Assembly (NCBI GenBank): GCA_026929865.2
Contig: CM049403.1
Location: 1,094,001-1,158,000, forward strand
Source: Hyperoplus lanceolatus
Lineage: Eukaryota; Chordata; Actinopteri; Uranoscopiformes; Ammodytidae
DNA length: 64,000 nucleotides
Direction: 5' to 3'
Shown here: positions 42,301-52,974 of the stretch, in pieces
Numbering within the stretch: the stretch's first letter is position 1
Layout: each line of letters begins with the position of its first letter
The notes under the pieces: generated by a model
The model's input: the letters and a program-made list of their open reading frames with translations, nothing else
The model's database searches: none
Told to the model about the DNA's origin: nothing
Position numbers and translations under genes: made by a program

Positions 42301-44954
42301 CAGGGATAGGGGGCAGGGCCCCTCAGGCAGGGATAGGGGGCAGGGCCCCTCAGGCAGAGATAGGGGGCAGGGCCCCTCAGGCAGAGATAGGGGGCAGGGC
42401 CCCTCAGGCAGAGATAGGGGGCAGGGCCCCTCAGGCAGGGATAGGGGGCAGGGCCCCTCAGGCAGGGATAGGGGGCAGGGCCCCTCAGGCAGGGATAGGG
42501 GGCTGGGCCCCTCGGGCGTTAACAGGGAGCTGGGCCCCTCGGCGTACAGGGGCTGGGCCCCTGTAACAGGGAGCTGGGCCCCTCGGGCGTTAACAGGGAG
42601 CTGGGCCCCTCGGGCGTAAGGGGCTGGGCCCCCCGGGCGTTAACAGGGAGCTGGGCCCCTCGGGCGGCAACAGGGGGCTGGGCCCCTCGGGCGGCAACAG
42701 GGGGCTGGGCCCCTCGGGCGGCAACAGGGGGCTGGGCCCCCGCAACAGGGGCTGGGCCTCGGGCGGCAACAGGGGGCTGGGCCCCTCGGGCGGCAACAGG
42801 GGGCTGGGCCCCTCGGGCGGCAACAGGGGGCTGGGCCCCTCGGGCGGCAACAGGGGGCTGGGCCCCTCGGGCGGCAACAGGAGGCTGGGCCCCTCGGGCG
42901 GCAACAGGAGGCTGGGCCCTTCGGGAGGCAACACGGAGCTGGGCCCCTCGGACAGGAACGGAGGAGGAGGCCCCTCGGACAGGAACGGAGGAGGAGGCCC
43001 CTCGGACAGGAACGGAGGAGGAGGCCCCTCGGACAGGCAAGCTATAGGGCGGTCCCCCTCTGGAAGGCGTAGAAGGCGGTCCCCCTCTGGAAAGCGTAGA
43101 AGGCGGTCCCCCTCTGGGAGGCGTAGAAGGCGGTCCCCCTCTGGGAGGCGTAGAAGGCGGTCCCCCTCTGGGAGGCGTAGAAGGCGGTCCCCCTCTGGGA
43201 GGCGTAGAAGGCGGTCCCCCTCTGGGAGGCGTAGAAGGCGGTCCCCCTCTGGGAGGCGTAGAAGGCGGTCCCCCTCTGGGAGGCGTAGAAGGCGGTCCCC
43301 CTCTGGGAGGCGTAGAAGGCGGTCCCCCTCTGGGAGGCGTAGAAGGCGGTCCCCCTCTGGAAGGCGTAGAAGGCAGGCCTGACTGCTAGCATGCTGGGGC
43401 TGGTAGCTAGCCTGCTGGGGTTGGTAGCTGGCAGGCTGGTTGCAGGGACCCGGGTCCTGAAGCTTGTTCCTGGAAGTCGGGGCCTGGGGCTTGCTGCTGG
43501 AGACCGGGGCCTGGGGCTTGCTGCTGGAGACCGGGGCCTGGGGCTTGCTGCTGGAGACCGGGGCCTGGGGCTTGCTGCTGGAGACCGGGGCCTGGGGCTT
43601 GCTGCTGGAGACCGGGGCCTGGGGCTTGCTGCTGGAGGCCGGGGCCTGGGGCTTGCTGCTGGAGGCCGGGGCCTGGGGCTTGCTGCTGGAGGCCGGGGCC
43701 TGGGGCTTGCTGCTGGAGGCCGGGGCCTGGGGCTTGCTGCTGGAGGCCGGGGCCTGGGGCTTGCTGCTGGAGGCCGGGGCCTGGGGCTTGCTGCTGGAGG
43801 CCGGGGCCTGGGGCTTGCTGCTGGAGACCGGGGCCTGGAGCTTGTTGCTGGAGGCCGGGGCCTGGGGCTTGCTGCTGGAGGCCGGGGCCTGGGGCTTGCT
43901 GCTGGAGGCCGGGGCCTGGGGCTTGCTGCTGGAGACCGGGGCCTGGAGCTTGTTGCTGGAGGCCGAGGGCAACTCGGGAGCTGGAGAGCATCCGCAGAAT
44001 GGATGGCAATCCAAACTTACCACCCCCACTCTGATAGTCCTTAAAGCCGGAGACGGCTGGTAGCTGGGACTCGGGGGCTGAGGCTTGAAACTGAACACCG
44101 GAGGCAGTGGCTGGAGGCTGGAGCGTGGAGGCTTAGGACGGTTGCAAAAATCTGGTGGCAGTGGCGTGTAGCTCTCGGGCCAAAAAACTGTGGGGTTGAG
44201 AAGCTCGACTGCCCACTCGGGTAAGGCGCCCTCCAACTCGGGCTTAGCAGCGACAGCCTTGTAAATACCCGCCAACACATACCCCTGCTCCCTCCTACTG
44301 GGAATGTTCCCCCAACCGTCCATGGCACTGATAATAAAAGATAGCATGTCCTCCAGCTCATGGCAAAAAAGAGCGTCTGCTGGGTCCAATCTGGGTGCAA
44401 TCATTCTGTTAGGCTGAGGCAGGCAGGCAGGCAGGAAAACAGGACCCAAATGCAAGACGTAAAACAAAAAGAGATTTATTGTCCAAAAACTAACAAAAAA
44501 AAAGCCAACAGGCGAACAACCAGGAGAAACAGAAAAAACAAAGAACAGGCACGGGACAGACTCACCAACAGGAACAATGATTGCACAGGGAACAAAGAAA
44601 CACTGGGGGTTATATACACACACACAAGACAGGGTAGACAACGAGAGACAGGTGAAACACATTAGGGGCGGGAACAGCAATCAAACAGGAGGGAAACTTG
44701 ACAGGACATGGGGAGGAACAAGACAGACATACCAAAATAAAACAGGAAACACAGGGGATCACCAAAACAAGACACAACAAAGACAGACCATGACAACTAA
44801 TCCCAAAACATTCACAACAACCCATTTAATTTATCCTAAATTGTACAAATATGTATACTTATTCATTTAATAGGATGTATTCAATGTTTTAAAGTTTGTT
44901 TTTAATTAAAAGGAAATGTTCTAAACATGTTTGTTAATATTAATATAATAATTA

Positions 44955-45011
<57 letters not shown>

Positions 45012-45602
45012 AATATATAGATATTAATAGTATTGTTCTATGGGGGGAAAATGAGACCAAGATGATATGCTCAAAGGTAATAGGAGCGACATGCAAGGGT
45101 TAGGGTTATTCAAGTTTTCGATCATACTGTGTGCTACAAAATTGATTTGTGCTACTGAATATTTTGCTTGCTAGCACCAGTCCTACCACTTAAAAAAAAT
45201 AAGCGTACAGCCCTAGATATGCATGTATAGTTCTTCTTTAATGTATTTACTATTTTTATATTCTTACTTTTAACAGGATGAGTTGGATGACACTGCACAG
45301 GTTTGGAACAAACACACCATCAGGCCATCAAAAAACCCTAACGTCCCCAGCGGTCGGCCGAACATGATGTTTGCATTACCTGACCTCTATGGGACAAGAG
45401 ACTTTTTTCCCCAATTGAAGATGGTGATTTTCAACTGTGCAAAGATGCATGTGTCTTTCGCCGAACCAAACCGTGTGATCCAGATCTATATGAACTATGC
45501 AACATCTTTATGGCTGAGTCCAATCTCACTCTACCAACAGATCCATATCAGGCAGTGAACGTGTACATGCACCTCAGAGAGGTCATCAGTGCATCTGTGT
45601 AG
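39366..45602 (+). CDS. IS3-like DDE integrase/transposase, two exons, frameshifted
   Basis: Exon 1 is 39366-40202 (279 codons, donor GTGAGT); exon 2 is 45277-45602 (acceptor TTTTAACAG), joined in phase 0. The ATG lies in AACAACAATGG. Residues 1-105 contain an IS3-type HTH_21 module (HGYRWMYAKCREHGLRV). The integrase core has HIDSYD (Asp135), VRGDLGTENG (Asp194) and NQRIEYWW (Glu233). The C-terminal part reads VWNKHTIRPSKN and VPSGRPNMMFALPDLYGTRDF. Near 45412 one base is missing in a T/C run; the downstream part (CDPDLYELCNIFMAESNLTL) is open in the -1 frame to TAG at 45600. The first intron is swollen by the LTR element at 40792. Expected to cut and join the element's ends. Confidence 0.8.
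40792..41180 (-). repeat. 3' LTR (left copy)
   Basis: 389 bp, identical by eye to 44407-44795. Contains TGTGTGTATATAAC on the minus strand, a candidate TATA box, and TTTATT-type poly(A) hexamers. Confidence 0.9.
41181..43380. repeat. Arrays of 27-bp and 33-bp tandem repeats
   Basis: 41557-42230: 33-bp units (GGAGGCCGGCGGCGAGGGCG core) in higher-order groups. 42231-42500: about ten 27-bp units (CAGGGCCCCTCAGGCAGGGA). 42630-42945: 27-bp units (GGCAACAGGGGGCTGGGCCC). 42950-43035: four 27-bp units (CCCTCGGACAGGAACGGAGG). 43042-43375: twelve 27-bp units (GTCCCCCTCTGGGAGGCGTA). All periods are multiples of three, so frames stay open on both strands. Confidence 0.9.
42590..44404 (-). CDS. Proline-rich repeat protein of the LTR element
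   Basis: From ATG just inside the 5' LTR (44404) the minus strand is open for 604 codons. The first 100 residues are non-repetitive (MIAPRLDPADALFCHELEDM, then ALPEWAVELLNPTVFWPES), possibly a Gag-like or other leader domain. The next part is about 18 copies of a nine-residue SSKPQAPAS-type unit, then twelve LLRLPEGDR units, then PPFLSEGPP and LPPEGPSPL units. No retroviral enzyme motif is present. It may be the element's only protein; whether it is made or used is unknown. The array count probably varies between copies. Confidence 0.55.
   Translation of the reverse strand: MIAPRLDPADALFCHELEDMLSFIISAMDGWGNIPSRREQGYVLAGIYKAVAAKPELEGALPEWAVELLNPTVFWPESYTPLPPDFCNRPKPPRSSLQPLPPVFSFKPQPPSPSYQPSPALRTIRVGVVSLDCHPFCGCSPAPELPSASSNKLQAPVSSSKPQAPASSSKPQAPASSSKPQAPASSNKLQAPVSSSKPQAPASSSKPQAPASSSKPQAPASSSKPQAPASSSKPQAPASSSKPQAPASSSKPQAPASSSKPQAPVSSSKPQAPVSSSKPQAPVSSSKPQAPVSSSKPQAPVSSSKPQAPTSRNKLQDPGPCNQPASYQPQQASYQPQHASSQACLLRLPEGDRLLRLPEGDRLLRLPEGDRLLRLPEGDRLLRLPEGDRLLRLPEGDRLLRLPEGDRLLRLPEGDRLLRLPEGDRLLRLPEGDRLLRFPEGDRLLRLPEGDRPIACLSEGPPPPFLSEGPPPPFLSEGPPPPFLSEGPSSVLPPEGPSLLLPPEGPSLLLPPEGPSPLLPPEGPSPLLPPEGPSPLLPPEGPSPLLPPEAQPLLRGPSPLLPPEGPSPLLPPEGPSPLLPPEGPSSLLTPGGPSPLRPRGPAPC
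43470..43960. repeat. 27-bp tandem array, about 18 units
   Basis: Unit GCTTGCTGCTGGAGACCGGG plus seven bases; A/G variants at one site alternate (GAGACC / GAGGCC) in blocks. Encodes the SSKPQAPAS repeat on the minus strand. Confidence 0.92.
44407..44795 (-). repeat. 5' LTR (right copy)
   Basis: Identical by eye to 40792-41180. On the minus strand it starts TGTCATGGTC and ends CAGCCTAACA. Confidence 0.9.
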
Positions 45603-46459
45603 GTCAGAAGTATTTAGTTGTGTCTTGTGTTGAGCTTCGAAGTGGCAGGATTTTTTGGTCACTTAAGTTATTTACCTTGGTGTCCTTTTCCTTGATAAGT
45701 TTCCTTTAAAGTCATAACTCAACATCTCTAGCTTTTGGCAAATGTTCTAGTCCTTTAAACAATATTTTAGAAACACAGAAATGAAGGGGGGGGGGCTTTA
45801 TAGACAATCCTGAAACAGGTAAATAAAATGTGTATCAATTTTAGAACTTTACTTGTAACAAATGTGTCACTTTTTTCAGTTAGGATTGTATTTAACAAAA
45901 AGGTATAACTGGCTTCAGTTACTAAATGTGAATACTTATTCTGAGTCTGTCATGATAAAATATCATTGGATTTGGATTTGATGAGACCAAAGAAATGTAT
46001 GTATCTATCGAACTCTGAACTTTTTATGGCCAATCAGTACAAATACTGACATGTTACAGACAGGAAATTATCTGAGCAATTACAACCTGTGTTTAAAATA
46101 CTGAGAGATGGGTTAAAAAATGACAACACACGCTATTCATGTTTTTGTTGAGACTGGAACATTTTTTATTACTGTAACTATATTGCTATCTTGTATGTAA
46201 TTCTGGTGTGGAACTCTGAATAAACAAAAAAATGTCAAACATGTTTGGTGCTGTTTCCTGGTATTTTCAGGCCACATTTTACACTGGCCACATTAGCTAG
46301 ATGAACAACTTAACAATTAATTAATAATTGTACTTTTTCAAGAACAATTGACTTAATTGTTCTTGTAATCAGACTAGTATTACTTTTCATACCATGACAA
46401 GTTCCTGCAGTCTTCTTCTAAATGTCACAAGATGTTGCTGCGATGACAAGACAGCTGAT
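45603..46459 (+). other. Downstream of the integrase gene
   Basis: Probable 3' UTR: AATAAA in CTGAATAAAC near 46210. A segment at about 46330-46392 is inverted at 53092-53150. Otherwise AT-rich and featureless. Confidence 0.45.
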
Positions 46460-47097
46460 TGTATACCAACCCTTTCTCATCAAAATTACGTTCCCAGAGG
46501 ACTATTCGGCATTCTCAATTACGTTTGACCATTTACGTATTTTGTCCGTGATTACGTTTTTATGAACATATTCGGCATTCTCAATTACGTTTGACTGAAA
46601 AACGTATTTTGTCCGAAATTACGTTTTTATGAACATATCGCAAACAAGTTCGTTCTCAGCCTAGAGCTGTTCAGGATGCTCAATTACGTTTGGCTACAAA
46701 ACGTATTGATTACGTTTTAATAAACATATCGCATACATTCGTTCTCAGCCTATTTTTTGCCATTTATTTACCTCTAGGCTTATGTTTGGTTGAAGTGTGC
46801 ATTGTCTGGTCGGCTGCCTGAACTACAGCGCTGCAGGAAATTAATATGTTCCATAGATATGTTCACATGTTTCTTCATTCATTCATTCATTCATTCAAAC
46901 AAACTGGTGAAGGCAATCAACTTCCGACATGGCCACGCCCCCTTTGGGTGGAAAACAAAGCGATTTTGACTATAATGCAAAATTGCGGTCCAAAACAGCA
47001 CAAAAAGAAAACGATCAGAGATAAATAAGTTAAAATTTAACCGACAGACACAATGTTAAGATCCTTTACAACAACTCTGCCAGCTAGATAACGTTAA

Positions 47098-47358
47098 ATG
47101 ATTAATTTGATCAATCTAAAACTATGTGTGTCTAGTCTCTCAGCATCAATCTGGCGCAATGATCCGACCCATTGGCCAGAGATATCATGCCCTGATGTAT
47201 ATATTCACCTCACTGAGTCTCTATGTAAGCTGATTACACGTGAACTAATTGTTCGTTACGATAGCAAACTCCCACTGAATGCAGAGCGCAGCCGGGAGCT
47301 TCCTGCTGTCATACAGCCCTTCTTTAGGGGAATTTTTGGGGGCATGGCAAAGGAATAA
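47098..47358 (+). pseudogene. Small ORF in the left-only insert, unrecognised
   Basis: 86 residues with an acceptor-like TGTCTAG shortly before IWRNDPTHWPEISCPDVYIH and later RSRELPAVIQPFFRGIFGG. The W-DP-WP-PD-YxxL pattern recalls an N-terminal segment seen in some fish transposon proteins, but I cannot name it. It could be a captured exon or a chance ORF. Confidence 0.3.
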
Positions 47359-47604
47359 AACCATGATGTTTGTTTTTTACTTTGTAAACCACAAAACAGC
47401 TCAGGACATTGCAGATTTGAGCTATAACGCTTATTTTGAATGATCGCGCTGTCTTTGAGTACTGCCACGAGAGTTCTGTCTAGATGACGTATTGCCGACC
47501 TGAGGAAGGGTGACGTCAGACGCACGCCCCTCTACAAACCAATCAATGTCGAGGAATGTCACGTGACGCGGAACGAGCCTATAGCGGCAGCCCTGAGCTA
47601 CGAA

Positions 47605-48279
47605 GAGCATAAATCGTTGTGAGATGATCATTGTTGTTTGTGAGAAATGCAACACAATCGTCACTCAGTAAATGTGCACGATGTAGTTTGATGGTTATCA
47701 CGAATAAGGAGTTGTAGGCGGCCTTTACAGTTAAATAAGCAGGACAACTACAACCATATACCCACTTTGCTTGTCTTTTTACCTCTGTATAACCTTGTGG
47801 ATTAAATTACTTCTATTTTCTTCAGTATTTTACATTAAATGATCTTTGAAGTAAGATATAATTCACAACTTTTTTATATATATATATCTCACCTGCACAA
47901 TATGTTGCCTTTTAAAAAATGTTTTATATTTTATATTTCTGTGGCCAATGTTCTTTGTTGTTTTGATTGTGCAAATAAATTAAATCTAATCAAAAGCATG
48001 GTGGTGAATTGTAGGTGTGTTTAAATGTAAAATTGTACAATCTTCACACTCTCAACATTAGCACCTTTCCAGCAATGTATTCAGTTGGTGTTCTTTACCG
48101 CAAGGTTGATTTTATGATCAATTTGAAGGCCCAATATGGAAAATTAAGCTTTTTGTTTGCTCATTTGTTTTCTTGTGGAAATAGTAAACCAAAAGGTGTG
48201 TCCTTCAGAGATTATAATACAGAACCCATATGCATAGGCGTTGTTTAAATATACCTGCATGGATGGATGGACTTATAGA
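47605..48279. other. Interior of the 6.5-kb element, no gene seen
   Basis: AT-rich, with short ORFs lacking motifs. Confidence 0.4.
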
Positions 48280-48730
48280 TGGATAATGTACTTTATTTAT
48301 TGCCATAGGGAAAGTGTGGCATTGTAGTAGCAGTTATTGTGGATTGTATCAGGAATGACTTTCTGTAGTGGTCAAATAGCTGAAGGTGATGCTGTCCATC
48401 ATCTTCAGCAGCTTGTGCATTATCATTCTCTCCACAACCAACTGGGCTTAGTAACAGGTTAATAAGGATTTGCTCATGAAGTAGAGTCTGCGCTGTCCCT
48501 TCATGCAGTCTGTTGTTTAATTAAATGCCCAGGTTTCTGTAGCCCTCCATCAACTCAACCTCTTCTCCCAGAATGGAGATTTAGCCTAGTCCTCCTGGTC
48601 CTCCCAAAATCCATATCCATCTCTCAACCTTGGTTAAATTTAAGAGGTGTGTAGCTCCTACCATGCCCGAACACTACTGTCCACCTGTTCCCTGTCCCTG
48701 TAAACTGTCCTGTGAACTGCACACAGAACT
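48280..48730 (-). mobile_element. Degenerate Rex1/Babar-like LINE fragment
   Basis: The + strand reads like the reverse of the 3' reverse-transcriptase region of these elements: TACTTTATTTATTGCC tail, ATGCTGTCCATCATCTTCAG, CAACCTCTTCTCCCAGAATG and GTCCTCCTGGTCCTCCCAAA. Many stops. Assigned by recollection of the family's reverse-strand wording, so tentative. Confidence 0.5.
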
Positions 48731-49348
48731 GACACACCTTGCATCTGCTGAATCATCTGAATATTTATTTAAAATAGGCCCATGTGAAAGTGACAGGTGC
48801 TAATTGAGGGATGTGAAATACAAAGGCAGTTTGAACAAAATAGGCTAGAGTCATTGGAAAAACTGTTATAGAGGGATCTTAACCTTGCAGATTAAATCAG
48901 GGCGCTGTCAAGGCTTCCTCGCCCAATGCTACACCACAGGTCCAGCGCGATACATACGTGGAATGTCGCTGCCCGTATGAAAAGAACAAGAATAAATCTC
49001 TTATCAATACAGGTGAAACTCGAAAAATTAGAATATCGTGCAAAAGTTCATTTATTTCAGTAATTCAACCTAAATGGTGAAACTAATATATTATATAGAC
49101 TCATTACATTCAAAGTGAGATATTTCAAGCCTTTATTTGTTATAATTGTGATTATTATGGCTTACAGCTTATGAAAACCCCAAATTCTAAATCTCAGAAA
49201 ATTTGAATATTACATAAAATCAATAAAAAAAGGATTTTAAATACAAAAATGTCGGCCCTCTATAAAGTATAATCATGCATATGTACTAAGTACTTGGTTT
49301 GGGCCCCCTTTGCACAAATTATTGCCTAAATGCGGTGTGGCATGGATG

Positions 49349-49436
49349 TAAGTAAGTAAGTAAGTAAGTAAGCTTTTATTTATATAGCGCCCTTCACAGA
49401 CCAGGGTCACAAGGCGCTTCACAATGCGCTTCCAAA
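49349..49436 (-). mobile_element. LINE 3' tail with (TAAG)n
   Basis: Six TAAG units followed by CTTTTATTTATATAGCGCCC and CAAGGCGCTTCACAATGCGC. GGATG lies on both sides. The opposite arm of the foldback shows the uninterrupted sequence, confirming an insertion. Confidence 0.7.
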
Positions 49437-50348
49437 GGATGCTATCTGTCTGTGGCACTGCTGAGGTGTTATGGAAGCCCAGGTTGCTTTGATAGTGGCC
49501 TTCAGCTCCTCTGTATTGTTGGGTCTGGTGTGTATCATCTTCCTCTTGACAATAGTCCATAGTTTCTCTATTGGGTTCAGGTCAGGAGAGTTGTCTGGCC
49601 AATCAACACAGTAATACCATGGTCAGTCAACCAGTTACTTGTGGTTTTGGCACTGTGGACAGGTGTCAAGTCTTGCTGGAAAAAGAAATTCAGCATCTCC
49701 ATAAAGCTTGTCAACAGACAGAAGCATGAAGTGCTCTAAAATCTCCTGGTAGACAGCTGGTGGTGACTTTGGACTTGATAACACAGTGGACCAACACCAT
49801 CAGATGACATGGTGCCTCAAATCATCACTGACTGTTGAAACTTGACAGTGGTCTTCAAGCCCCTTGGATGTTGTGCCCCTCCACTCTTCCTCTAGACTGT
49901 GGAACCTTGATTTCCAAATGAAACGCAACATTTAATTTGGATCAGTGATGATTTGAGGTATCATGTCATCCGCTGCTGTTGGTCCACTGTGTTATCAAGT
50001 CCAAAGTCACCACAGCCATCTACCAGAAGATTTTGGAGCACTTCATGCTTCTGTCTGTTGACAAGCTTTATGGAGATGACAATTTCCATTTCCAGCTAGA
50101 CTTGGCACCTGCCCACGGTACCATAAACCACTGGTAACTGGTTGACTGACCATGGTATTACTCTGCATGAATGGCCAGACAACTCTCCTGACCTGAACTC
50201 CATAGAGAAACTATGGACTATTGTCAAGAGGAAGATGATACACACCAGACCCAACGATACAGAGGAGCTGAAGGCCACATCAAAGCAACCCAGGGGCTTC
50301 CATAGCACCTCAGCAGTGCCACAGACTGATAGCATCCATGCCACGCCG

Positions 50349-50349
<1 letters not shown>

Positions 50350-50388
<39 letters not shown>

Positions 50389-50512
50389 CCTTTATTTAAC
50401 CAGGAAAGTCCCATTGAGATTAAAAACCTCTTTTTCAAGGGAGTCCTGGCCAAGAGGCAGCAACAAGTTACATGTTCACTCACAATAATACACTCACAAC
50501 ATATAGAGGCAA
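50350..50512 (-). mobile_element. Retroposon 3' end with long poly-T
   Basis: About 38 T, then TTTATTTAACCAGGAAAGTC and CTTTTTCAAGGGAGTCCTGG. A common fish LINE 3' end of unnamed family, antisense here. The other arm of the foldback lacks it. Confidence 0.65.
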
Positions 50513-50826
50513 TATTTAGGCAATAATTCATGCAAAAGGGGCCCAAACCAAGTACTTAGTACATATGCATGATTATACTTTCTAGAGGGCCGACAGTTCT
50601 GTATTTAAAATCCTTTTTTTATTGATTTTATGTAATATTCTAATTTTCTGAGATTTTGAATTTGGGGTTTTTATAAACTGTAAGCCATAATAATCACAAT
50701 TATAAAAAATAAAGGCTTCACATATCTCACTTTGTATGTAATGAGTCTGTATAAGATATTATTTTCACCTATAAAGTTGAATTACTGAAATAAATGAACT
50801 TTTGCACGATATTCAAATTTCACCTG

Positions 50827-51217
50827 TATATCATGCCAAGTGTGTGGTGGACAAACCGCCGTCAAGACCACTTACCATTAAGACAGGGGACAATATACTG
50901 AGTCAACTGCATATGCAGAAAATAATAAACACTGCCACACCACACCGCAAACACTGATTAAGCACTGTTCATAAGACTGCCTAAAATTCTACCTTTTTAA
51001 GGTCAAAATCATGAATAAAGCAATCTTTAAACTACTCCCATTTGAGTAACTGGCCTACTCCTTCCAAATACTTTCAGTTGCAGGATTCACATTCAATATG
51101 CACCTAGTTTTATATTATGTGTAGGCTATGCACAATTTATAGCAACATTTAATATCATTAACTAAAAGAAAACAACCAAATCCCTGTCAGGGTAGGCTAC
51201 AAGATGTGACACACGCA

Positions 51218-51271
<54 letters not shown>

Positions 51272-52227
51272 TTGTAGAGTACTGCTTTAGTAAGTTCAAG
51301 AAGCCTATTCAATGAAATTTTAAACTGTACATTTAATTGTTTTATAATTTCATGTATAATCCGCCACATATTTGATCAGAAACTTTAAATTATACAACCA
51401 CAAAGGCTATAAAACACATTTTTCTTACAGAAATAGTTTCCCTAGCCTACATGCTTTAAGGTTTAGGGTAGGCCTATAAAGAATGTGTTCAATTCAAGTT
51501 ATTTTATTAATTTTTTGGTAGTGCAGCATGTTTCTGTAAGTGGTTCCATTATTCCTAAGGGCCCTTATGATGTTTCTGTGTGGAAACGGGGACGTTTCGG
51601 AGGAGGGGAATAATGTAACCTACTTCCTGTTAAGTTTTTTTTATTATGATGGGGCAGAACGGAAGTGTCAGCCGTGTGAACATGTCTGACTTGTGGTTTT
51701 ACGGCGGAGGCCCTGAATTGTAAATGGAATGCGCCCTGAATCGGCAGACACTCTGATAGGAGTCGAACGGGTCCACCCAGCCCTAAAAAGGATGATGGGA
51801 AATGTAGGATTACATAGCAACGGTGGTAAATACGTCAGCAAACTAACCAAATAGAGATCAGATACTCCCAATTACCGAATATAATGATATTCTGATGTAT
51901 TTCTCGCTAGATATGTTTTCAAAACATATGTTTATGCACTTACTAGCTGAAGTGTGACGTATTTGTGTCACCATGATAACCCTTGACTTCAAAAATTTGC
52001 TCTGGGAAAAAAAAACTCGGCGGCGGGTGGAGGGAGGGAGGGAGCGCTCTTGTCAGCTGTGTGTGTGTGTGCTATCTTTGATTGTGTCCAGTTGATCAAC
52101 AGCTTGGCACGTAGCCTATTTGTGTACCGAACATTTCTTGAGAATTAGCCTATCAGACTTCAGACAGATCATATGAATTCGCAATATCAAGATTATGAAA
52201 ATAAAGTACATAGGTCTCGCTAGAAAT
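50827..52227. other. Interior of the 6.5-kb element, no gene seen
   Basis: A CGCA/CA microsatellite at 51211-51269. A moderately GC-rich patch at 51640-51800 and another at 52010-52060 show no ORF of note. Confidence 0.4.
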
Positions 52228-52974
52228 CTTTTTAGCTCAGGGCTGCCGATAGGCTCGTTTAGCATTCCTCGATACTGATTGGTTTGTAGAGGGGCGTGCG
52301 TCTGACGTCACCCTATTTTCCCTGCAGCCCTGTGTAGTTCCGTAGTCTAGTTTAACGTTATCTAGCTGGCAGAGTAGTTGTAAAGGATCTTAACATTGTG
52401 TCTGTCGGTCAAATTGTAACTTATTTACCTCTGATCGTTTTCTTTTTGTGCTGTTTTGGACCGCAATTTTTTGCATTATAGTCAAAATCGCTTTGTTTTC
52501 CACCCAAAGGGGGCGTGGCCATGTCGGAACGTCGAATTCCTGTTTGAATGAATGAATGAAGAAACATGTGAACATATCTATGGAACATATTAATTTCCTG
52601 CAGCGCAGTAGTTCAGGCAGCCGCCCAGACAATGCACACTTCAACCAAACATAATCCTAGAGGTAAATAAATGGCAAAAAATAGGCTGAGAACGAATGTA
52701 TGCGATATGTTTATTAAAACGTAATCAATACGTTTTGTAGCCAAACGTAATTGAGCATCCTGAACAGCTCTAGGCTGAGAACGAACTTGTTTGCGATATG
52801 TTCATAAAAACGTAATTTCGGACAAAATACGTTTTTCAGTCAAACGTAATTGAGAATGCCGAATATGTTCATAAAAACGTAATCACGGACAAAATACGTA
52901 AATGGTCAAACGTAATTGAGAATGCCGAATAGTCCTCTGGGAACGTAATTTTGATGAGAAAGGGTTGTGTATAC

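Larger units (their letters stand above)
40792..44795 (-). mobile_element. Non-autonomous LTR retrotransposon with identical-looking LTRs
   Basis: Two 389-bp LTRs (40792-41180, 44407-44795) that I could not distinguish by eye, starting TGTTAGG and ending ATGACA on the + strand (TG...CA). ACTAA flanks both sides (40787-40791, 44796-44800), a 5-bp duplication. A polypurine tract (AGGGGGGGGTAC on the minus strand) abuts the left LTR, so the element is transcribed on the minus strand and the right LTR is the 5' one. The interior is almost all tandem coding repeats; no protease, reverse transcriptase or integrase. A tRNA-type primer site is not evident beside the 5' LTR. Confidence 0.85.
40203..45276 (+). 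other. Intron of the integrase gene
   Basis: Starts GTGAGT, ends TTTTAACAG. About 590 bp of plain sequence, the LTR element 40792-44795, then AT-rich sequence with a (GT)n(TA)n run at 44953-45008. Confidence 0.75.
49010..50826. mobile_element. Foldback Tc1-like element
   Basis: TA at 49008-49009 and 50827-50828. The ends CAGGTGAAACTCGAAAAATT and the inverse ATTCAAATTTCACCTG bound a near-palindrome with outer arms of about 340 bp. Each arm also carries the transposase C-terminal region (right arm, + strand: LHEWPDNSPDLNSIEKLW). The centre is near 49900. Two LINE tails interrupt the arms (49349-49436, 50350-50512). Confidence 0.8.
46467..52967. mobile_element. 6.5-kb element with about 620-bp TIRs
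   Basis: The left end CAACCCTTTCTCATCAAAAT is inverted at the right end (to 52967). The inverted arms run 46467-47092 and 52348-52967, with a further matching block at 47480-47604 / 52228-52320 after a left-only insert. TGTATAC flanks both sides (46460-46466, 52968-52974), a candidate 7-bp duplication. The TIRs contain repeated ATTACGTTT / ACGTATTTTGTCCG phrases. The interior holds a LINE fragment and a foldback Tc1 element but no recognisable transposase, so the superfamily is unknown; long TIRs recall MULE-type elements but the duplication is shorter than their usual 8-9 bp. Confidence 0.7.

Noticed and set aside
40962..42566. 534-codon plus-strand ORF
   Set aside because: It runs from the LTR across 33- and 27-bp arrays that keep all frames open. 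LTR polarity and the polypurine tract point to minus-strand transcription.
41557..43960. CRISPR-like regular repeats
   Set aside because: Units are head to tail without unique spacers, and the genome is a vertebrate's.
43391..44063. Plus-strand LLETGAWG and AAGDRGLGL repeat ORFs
   Set aside because: Other-frame readings of the same 27-bp array.
45407..45416. Programmed -1 frameshift site in the integrase
   Set aside because: The heptamer register does not match X-XXY-YYZ and no downstream stimulatory structure is obvious.
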